Positions 57,528 to 64,000 of a stretch of 64,000 nt of DNA are shown here, piece after piece (position 1 is the stretch's first letter; each line of letters opens with the position of its first letter). The translations under genes were made by a program, and so were the position numbers. The DNA lies in assembly GCA_916700875.1 (NCBI GenBank), contig CAKAKS010000038.1, positions 10,955,719 to 11,019,718 on the forward strand, written 5' to 3'. A model generated the notes under the pieces. The model had not been told where the DNA came from, did no database searches, and saw nothing but the letters and a program-made list of their open reading frames with translations. Source of the stretch: Sebastes aleutianus (lineage: Eukaryota; Chordata; Actinopteri; Perciformes; Sebastidae).

Positions 57528-57565
57528 ACATGAAGCGACCATGCAGCAGCAGCAGCAGCAGCACG
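57478..57565. repeat. (AC)n and (CAG)n microsatellites
   Basis: About 22 AC units at 57478-57524 are followed, after AACATGAAGCGACCATG, by seven CAG/GCA units at 57544-57563. Confidence 0.95.
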
Positions 57566-58762
57566 CTGTGTGGAACTAATTGATTACTCCTGGAAATCAT
57601 TTTAAAATCCTTTCGGGATCCTTTTTGTCCTGTTCCGCTCAGGTTTTTGTAGCATTTTACAGCAGCCTTTTATGCTCCCTGACAATCTATTAAAGTAGAA
57701 CATTTTTCACTATATACTGCCAAGTTACCTTGAACGAAACCTGGAGAGGAATCACAGTTTTTCCATGCAGGAACATGAGGGTCAGCAGTTTGGACGTAAC
57801 TAATGTTTTTTTTTTTCATTCTTTATGATTTTTTATGCATTATAATACAGGTTTTTCTTAGCTATACTGTGCTCTTACTGGTATACTGGTACTTGCATGC
57901 AGAAAATGCATCAGATATCAATTAAAAGAAAGAAAGATTTTAATTTACAGTTAAATTATACAGTTAGGTTAATTCACAGTCAGCAGTGCTCAGTATTTAA
58001 TATTTGCTTTAATTCAGGGAAGCTAAAATTAGCACCTCATAAATAACAGATTAACACAAAAGTAAAGAAATACAATTAAATAAACTGTTGCATTAATATG
58101 ATTTATTATTATATAATTCTATTACATTTAGAGGTACAGCACAATACACATGGGACATAATATAAAACGACTCTTACATGACAATTAGTTTGTCCATTCT
58201 AACAGCTTTAGGCATCAAATTTCATGCAATTTGAAAAATAAAGTCTAATTTTTAGCATTTTAAAGACTTAAAAACACACACATAGACTTTTCTGTAGCCA
58301 GAGAATTCAAAATACAACTTTATTGTCTCTGTAAGAGCAACACATATACACTTACAATAGAAAGACTGTTAATCACAACATTCAAAGTCTATGGGCTTAA
58401 AAACTATCGTGTGGAATTGGTAATAAAAATATTAATAAATGAGAATTCCTGGCTGTATATGGGAGTCATCAGTGTGAAGTCGTGAGCTCGTGTTAAAACG
58501 TGTGTGTCACGGCCTGCAGACGTAAAACAGCAAAGTGATCTCCACTAATGGAGGTTTCTTTTTTTTTTTTTTTTGGCAAAAATCCAAAGCTGCTCCTTAT
58601 AATTCATCCCTCTCTGAGATCTTTCACAGAGCAGTTGTAAAAAATAAAATGTATAGGCCTAAAGCACGAGGTGGTGTAGTCTGTAATATATTTATTTTTT
58701 GATGTGTGGATGGAGGCAGTGGCCTATTTTATCACGATGCTGTGAGAAAGAACATCATCTGT

Positions 58763-58802
<40 letters not shown>
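58763..58802. repeat. (GT)n microsatellite
   Basis: About 19 GT units, 50 bp before the consensus CRE at 58853. Confidence 0.95.
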
Positions 58803-58804
<2 letters not shown>

Positions 58805-58852
58805 ATTAGGCATCACACCTCGCTGCATTAATTGAAAGCCATGCGATGCCAG

Positions 58853-58860
58853 TGACGTCA
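58853..58860. promoter_or_regulatory. Consensus CRE (TGACGTCA) upstream of mir-9
   Basis: A perfect palindromic cAMP-response element lies in non-repetitive sequence about 1.4 kb upstream of the mir-9 hairpin and just after a (GT)n tract. Family knowledge: CREB/ATF proteins bind this site. Its use here is unproven. Confidence 0.4.
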
Positions 58861-59049
58861 CTCCCCTCTGACGCCAAAAGCCATTTTAAAAAACCAAAAC
58901 AGTTTATGGGGGAAAAAAAATATAATAAAATAGATTAAATAACATTTTAGAGAGAAACAAACACAATGATGTATTTGGCTATAGGTGTAAATATTTTACT
59001 ATTTTCAGATAATTATGTATATCAGCCCTAACTTCAGTTTATCTGGAAT

Positions 59050-59190
59050 TATATATATATTATATATATTATATATAATATATATATTTTATATATATAT
59101 ATAAATAAATAAATATCTCTCTCTATATAATATGTATATATATAAATAAATAAATAAATATATATATATATATATATATATATCTTACTC
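59050..59190. repeat. AT-rich palindromic microsatellite
   Basis: Runs of TATATA, ATAAATAAATAA and TATATTATATATAATATA that can fold back on themselves. Between mir-9 and the CRE. Confidence 0.9.
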
Positions 59191-59739
59191 AAATATATTA
59201 TTTTAAACATGTAATGAATATGGCAGGGTCTAAAAACATTGCTTCATAATATAAAATAAATTAATGAAAATAAACGTATCAATAATTCCTACACATTTAT
59301 TCATTTACTTACATTTCATCTAATCATCTACATACATCTTATAATTTTTTTGGCAGTTATAGGTTTCTTGTCCTTCTAAGCAATATGTCAAACTATTTCC
59401 TTTACAGCTGGTGTTGCATCTGAACTGAACTGTTTTCTAAACACTATGTGTAGAGAATATTTTGAGGATGTAAACTGTTTATGTTAATAATATTTGAATA
59501 ATTCTCAGGATAAAAAATAGTGCAGTATTTTAGATATGTAAAAGAACAACTTTGCAAAGTAATCCTTAATGTTAAGCACATGGTTTGAGGGTTTATCTGC
59601 CTTCCAGACTGGACATTAAAATAGACTGAATACCTTTATATACCTTTGTATAGTAATTGAGTATTTACCTCTACTAAAATGAGTTCATGTGTTCAATTTT
59701 CAAGAGATTTCCTCTTCTCATTCTGCCATATACTGTAAT

Positions 59740-60160
59740 ATTTTCGTGTAAATTATTCCCCTCAGTGCTATTTCAGCCCGAGCTTCTAATGCCCCTCATA
59801 AAGATCTTTATTGTTGTTGTCTTTAGTTCACTGGATAGTCGGCTATAATGTTTTGTTTTGAATTCCTACAAGAGCCCATTCACATTTCAGTCATATAAAA
59901 GACACTTAATAGCTTGGAAAATGTGTTCTCCCAGCAGTATCCCTTGTGAATCTTTAGTCATGCTTGTTTTTCATCTCATTTCACTGAGGCGTTTTTAACA
60001 CCACGCGATAAATCATCTGCATTAACACTCCAGATTTATGACTATTATTGTCATTATGTTCACCTCTGGAATAGGTGCAAAACAGAGTAAAGTAGCTTTG
60101 TTTTTGGTGAATTAGCCCTTTAAGCATTCCCCTGTCATTGTTTGTCCTCACAGGTGTTTC
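59740..60160 (+). other. Unique sequence directly upstream of mir-9
   Basis: Non-repetitive sequence before the (GT)n tract, with no coding frame. It is presumably part of the primary microRNA transcript or its control region. Placement next to a deeply conserved microRNA makes conservation likely but not shown. Confidence 0.35.
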
Positions 60161-60165
60161 GGAGG

Positions 60166-60167
<2 letters not shown>

Positions 60168-60212
<45 letters not shown>
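60168..60212 (+). repeat. (GT)n microsatellite just upstream of the mir-9 hairpin
   Basis: About 22 GT units end about 33 nt before the hairpin base. Such runs can adopt Z-DNA and vary in length between individuals. Confidence 0.95.
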
Positions 60213-60214
<2 letters not shown>

Positions 60215-60258
60215 GCTGGCAGAGAGCGGTGTTCGCAGGCCTGAGGGGTTGTCTGTTA

Positions 60259-60281
60259 TCTTTGGTTATCTAGCTGTATGA
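60259..60281 (+). ncRNA. mir9: mature miR-9-5p
   Basis: 23-nt mature sequence with the seed CTTTGGT, identical over its length to the vertebrate miR-9-5p I know. Confidence 0.96.
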
Positions 60282-60297
60282 GTGACGTACATTCTTC

Positions 60298-60319
60298 ATA
60301 AAGCTAGATAACCGAAAGT
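60298..60319 (+). ncRNA. mir9: mature miR-9-3p (miR-9*)
   Basis: 22-nt sequence on the 3' arm, beginning ATAAAGCTAG and pairing with the 5' mature strand. It matches the conserved miR-9-3p. Confidence 0.95.
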
Positions 60320-60331
60320 AACAAGAATCCC

Positions 60332-61368
60332 ATTACACGCCTGCACGGAGGAACAAAACAAAATATGAAAAAAAAACACAAAAAGAAGCAAGAATGGGCT
60401 CCGGACGATGGATGTTGCCAACCGATGACGTGAAGGTATGATGCTGTGTTGCATAAGGGCTGATTTTAAAGGGAGGGGAGGGGAGTTGGGTCTCTCATAG
60501 AGGATCTAATATGCACCAACACAAATAATCAATATTTGAATTATAGAAAACATTCAATTTTCACAAAATACATCAAATCTGGTCACAGTAATACTGTAGT
60601 GGTGGGGTATAGCTTGTGCTGCTTTGTGACAAGATGGTAGAGTGTGATGTTTCCTCATGCCAACTCGCTGTCAATCAAGTGGTTGACTGGGATGGAAAAA
60701 GATAAATTCAACATTTAAGTGTTCTTTGTCCTTTCCAAAAATGCACTTTAAGTCACACTGAAATGCTAAATGATCAATACAGCTAATAATAAATATGTGC
60801 ACCTACTCCTATTGATAGACATATTGAAAAAAAAAAAAAAAAAACTATCTTGTATTTGTACATGAAAAATGTATTTTTTTTAATCTCCTGGACAAAGAAT
60901 CTTTCGTGGTGACCTTTATTTAAACTGCTATCCTCTCCATAAATGGCATCCCGTTGAATTAATCCTTTCCTGTTCTGTCCAAACATCTCGCCTCAGGAGG
61001 AAATAGATCAAATTAACAAAGTGTAATGATATAATTAAAATAAATCAGCTCTGTAGTGAGTGGCCATGCAGGGTTGACGGTTTCTGCTAAAGAACAAGAC
61101 TGTTATACGCAAACCCAAATAGATAATGTACACGGAGGACCAGCCTTATTTTCTGCTCGGTGTACCAGATTAGACCGAACTGTGCAAATAAAATAGACTT
61201 TTCAGATAGTGTCTAGTACGAAAAACATACGTAAATCATCCACCTTCTTGTCCCACCAGAGAGGTAAACTGTGAAATAACTCGCAAGTACTTCACGCTCA
61301 GTTGGAGGTTTATTCTCGGTGCACTGTGCCTCAGAGATTTATGGTCTTCACCTTGTTGTATCCTGTTT

Positions 61369-61423
<55 letters not shown>

Positions 61424-62870
61424 TTAGAGGCCTCTCAACTAATCACAAATCAAATTAGGTTTTTCTGAGGACACTTAAAAAAAAAGTCTTCACCTGGTTG
61501 GTTTGGTGGTTTTGTTTCTGAAAGATTTGTTATCACTGTTAATACAAATTAGTGAAGAAAGAAGCATTAGCTTGCATGAGCTACAGTTATTTCAAGATGA
61601 TGAAGAAAAAGGGAGTTTAGAGTTTCAAAGCACTTGGATAGGATGTTGAGATAAATGTTTTTTTATGGTTTTTTTAAAAAACATTTGATTTTAAGATCCT
61701 AGAAAATCCTTAACCTTTCCTTTTCTCATATAGGCCTCTTTTTTTCTGCCGTCCTCCCTCTCTCCGTCTCACACACGCTTAATGCACAACCATACATACA
61801 CACAAACACATACCGCACACTCAAGAATTTCTTTGTCTAATTGCACTTTGTTTGGGGAAGAATTTGGCCTCAATCTGTTTTTTAATTAGCCTTTATTTTA
61901 TCGATGCCAGTTAATTGGCTAAAATATGCTTTTAGCACAGTTTTCTTGCCTGAATCTCTTTCTTAGAAGGGAAAACTGTTTGTTGTTGTTCTTGTAAGAT
62001 GAACAAGAACTACACATGGTTGAGACATGCTGTAGCCTCAGCAGCTTCGTTTTACATGACCATCCTCCTCTATTTTTGGTGAGTTTCAGGGTTCGGGATG
62101 ATTCATAAAAAGGGAGATAACGTGCATGCTGCTCCTCTGTGGTTTTAGAGAGCACGTCCTACAGAAGCAGTGCTGGTGAGAGAGGTGAAACTAAACAAAG
62201 GACACCTCGAGAGGCAATTAGCGGCACTTTGCCATCATTTGGAGCATCTCCTCTCCAGTTGATGCTCTTCTGCAGTTGATTTGCTGCTTTTTCCTGCTCA
62301 ATGGGCTTTGTCTCAAACAAGTCAACAGTATGACATCAGTGGGGCGCAACAAGGCAGCGAGGAAGATTGGTCATCTCATCTCCCATGTTAAATGTAACTT
62401 TGTCGAACATATATACTATCTAGGAACTAAAAATCTTTTTAAAATCTCCTCTCAAACCTCTTAAGCTCCATCAACACTGTAGTGGCGTATAACACAAAGT
62501 GTAACCATCATTTCATCAGTGAAAATAAGGCTGTAAGATTTTTTTATATCCTAAATTGATCTTAAAATTTCTAAATCTTGCTTCCCAATCATTAATCTTT
62601 TTCATACGTTAATGGCTGCAGCTTAATTAGAGATTTATCCAGCTTTTTATGATCTTTAAACCTTATTATTTGGACAAAAAATAGGTTATAAGCTATTTTC
62701 CTGTTGACCACATGTGCTTTTTGACACTGTACTTTCCCCACGCACTCGTCCCAACGTACTTCTTCTTTCTTTTCTACGGGTCCCCCCCCCCCACACCCCC
62801 TCATTCATTTAATTTTATTCTTTTCGTTTTTTTCCCAGCTTGGATTCTCAGATGGTTGGTTCTGATTTGT
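60332..62870 (+). other. Downstream flank of mir-9
   Basis: Apart from (TTTA)n and short A/T runs this is unique sequence. 61830-62230 contains several TTAATTA/TAATTGG-type homeodomain cores (near 61882 and 61910). No protein gene recognised. Confidence 0.35.
61365..61428. repeat. (TTTA)n microsatellite
   Basis: About 15 perfect TTTA units. Confidence 0.95.
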
Positions 62871-62906
62871 ATGCATTTGCATAATGAATGTCATTTGCAT
62901 GCTCAG
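62871..62906. promoter_or_regulatory. Paired POU octamer sites downstream of mir-9
   Basis: ATTTGCAT occurs at 62875-62882 and again at 62893-62900, 18 bp apart start to start, with an AT-rich ATAATGAATG spacer between them. POU factors such as Brn2 and Oct bind this octamer in neural enhancers. The block is unique and lies about 2.5 kb downstream of the neural microRNA mir-9, so a neural enhancer is plausible. Confidence 0.42.
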
Positions 62907-62942
62907 GGGCAGACCATACCATGAGAACGGCTGTGTTGGTTG

Positions 62943-62990
62943 TTTGTGTGTGTGTGTGTGTGTGTGTGCGTGTGTGTGTGTGTGTGTTCA
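62943..62990. repeat. (GT)n microsatellite
   Basis: About 22 GT units with one GC interruption, just after the paired POU octamers. Confidence 0.95.
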
Positions 62991-63130
62991 TGCATGGGCA
63001 CATGTGTGTTCGTATGTGTGCGGCGTATATTAAGCACATGTAAATTACACGTTTTTTTTACACAAACAGACCATCACAGGGTGTTGTTTGTTTCGCGCCC
63101 ACACTGTATAAACACTTTGTTCTTCCTCTC

Positions 63131-63134
<4 letters not shown>

Positions 63135-63179
<45 letters not shown>

Positions 63180-63195
63180 TGTGTGTTTGTGTGTC
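63135..63195. repeat. (GT)n microsatellite
   Basis: About 26 GT units with two TTT interruptions. Confidence 0.95.
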
Positions 63196-63429
63196 CATGT
63201 GTGGGAGAATTCCTCCTCTATGTGTGCATGTAGGGCACCAATGTGACGATCATGCCTCTTTCTGTCTCTCCGCCTCCCTCTCTCGCCTGTCTTGGTAACC
63301 GTTCAGCAATGTACCGACTAGAAGAATGAAAATAAGAGACTCCCTCCTCAATCCCATAATCCTCCTCTTCTCCGACCCCTCCCTTGCCAGTTTGTCCTCC
63401 TCTCCCACACGGCAAGTCACAGTCCTGCC

Positions 63430-63990
63430 ACCATCTTAGGTGTTAAGACTGGCACAAAATGGCAGCTGAATAAAAAGGGGGGAACGTGGATAGCCAGCGC
63501 TGCACCTTCCCCCACTTCACGTTGGCCCCGATCCTTTCCGCGCCATTGGTTGCCTCAAGACAGTGTTAATTACTGCCAGTGTGTTAATTGTAGAGATCGC
63601 CCCAAGAGACGCGCGGGAAGGGGATGAGATAGGAGGAAGCCGTAGAGCCAGTGGCTTTTGAGTGTCGGCAAGCTGGCATTTTTAAGGGCAGCTGCGGTTC
63701 CCTGCGTCGCTTTCATCGTGCCCGCCGTCACGCTGCAGACTCCGACGATCGACCATTTTGTGGATTTTCCACAAGGCGCCCTGAAAACTCTTTCGACGTC
63801 TCGGCTTCTGGGACGTTAATTAGATCATTCGTTTGATTACAAAGAGTTATAATTTCTATTTCTGCATGTGGAGCATTCACACGGTATTTACGCTGCAGGC
63901 GCGTACAGACGGCTTTGTTTGATGATGTGGAAGAGAAAGAAAACACCTACATGCTCCCTGACACCCACAAGGAGCCATAATTAGCAACAT
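63430..63990. promoter_or_regulatory. GC-richer unique block, candidate promoter or enhancer
   Basis: This end of the window is unusually rich in CpG for the region (CCGCGCC, GACGCGCGGG, CGACGTC). It has an ATTGG/CCAAT motif near 63545, homeodomain-type TTAATTA cores near 63568 and 63817, and no recognisable transposon. No convincing long coding frame was found. It may be regulatory sequence of the mir-9 locus or the start of a transcript that runs beyond the window. Confidence 0.35.
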
Positions 63991-64000
63991 GGTGGTCTTC

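Larger units (their letters stand above)
60245..60331 (+). ncRNA. mir9: mir-9 precursor hairpin
   Basis: The 5' arm holds the miR-9-5p sequence (TCTTTGGTTATCTAGCTGTA followed by TGA, 60259-60281). The 3' arm holds miR-9-3p (ATAAAGCTAGATAACCGAAA followed by GT, 60298-60319). They are separated by a 16-nt loop, and GGGGTT...AATCCC closes the stem base. Both mature forms match the deeply conserved vertebrate miR-9 as I know it, so the strand is +. miR-9 is a neural regulator of progenitor proliferation and differentiation. In human, MIR9-1 also neighbours MEF2D, so this is probably the mir-9-1 orthologue. No host-gene exon is certain. Confidence 0.97.

Noticed and set aside
62940..63233. 97-codon frame of alternating Val and Cys
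   Set aside because: Translation of two (GT)n microsatellites, not a protein.

Overview
The window is animal nuclear DNA, almost certainly from a percomorph teleost fish. Intron-split coding exons with canonical splice sites, many (GT)n, (TTTA)n and (AT)n microsatellites, and dense short DNA transposons of types common in bony fish all point that way. There is no bacterial-style gene organisation. Most open reading frames of 60-110 codons look like chance frames in introns, repeats and microsatellites.

One protein-coding gene can be read completely: mef2d, a MADS-box transcription factor, on the minus strand from about 26.1 kb (or about 37.9 kb if a proposed noncoding first exon is right) down to about 5.6 kb. 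Nine constitutive coding exons and one 21-nt microexon join in frame to 559 codons plus a stop: MADS/MEF2 domain, alpha exon, Ser/Pro-rich middle, the beta microexon, a polyglutamine exon, and a last exon with a polyglycine tract and the IKSEPVSP motif. The beta microexon (16066-16086) encodes TEDELEL and is followed by three GCATG motifs, matching the known RBFOX-controlled splicing of this gene family. No second (alpha2-type) exon could be found.

The second certain gene is a microRNA: a complete mir-9 hairpin on the plus strand at 60245-60331, with intact miR-9-5p and miR-9-3p. It lies divergently upstream of mef2d. The flanks from about 58.8 to 64 kb are mostly unique and carry a consensus CRE, paired POU octamers and a GC-rich block, so they may hold regulatory elements or the primary transcript of the microRNA.

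The rest is mainly transposon-derived. Four TTAA-flanked (piggyBac-like) MITEs or foldback elements and several hAT-like elements with recognisable 8-bp target duplications can be delimited from the sequence; two of the TTAA elements sit inside older hAT-like copies, giving a relative age order. Other repeats are two foldback-family copies, a Tc1 transposase relic, several LINE-like 3' ends with short tandem tails, two AT-rich satellite arrays (one switching orientation in its middle), and three local segmental duplications (36.4-37.3, 47.3-50.1 and 52.7-53.4 kb).

Layout: 1-5.6 kb repeats downstream of mef2d; 5.6-26.1 kb mef2d 3' UTR and exons; 26.1-37.9 kb probable 5' intron and promoter; 37.9-54 kb repeat-rich intergenic DNA; 54-64 kb mir-9 locus and flanks. 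Family names for repeats rest on ends, target duplications and recognition from memory, not on a database search.
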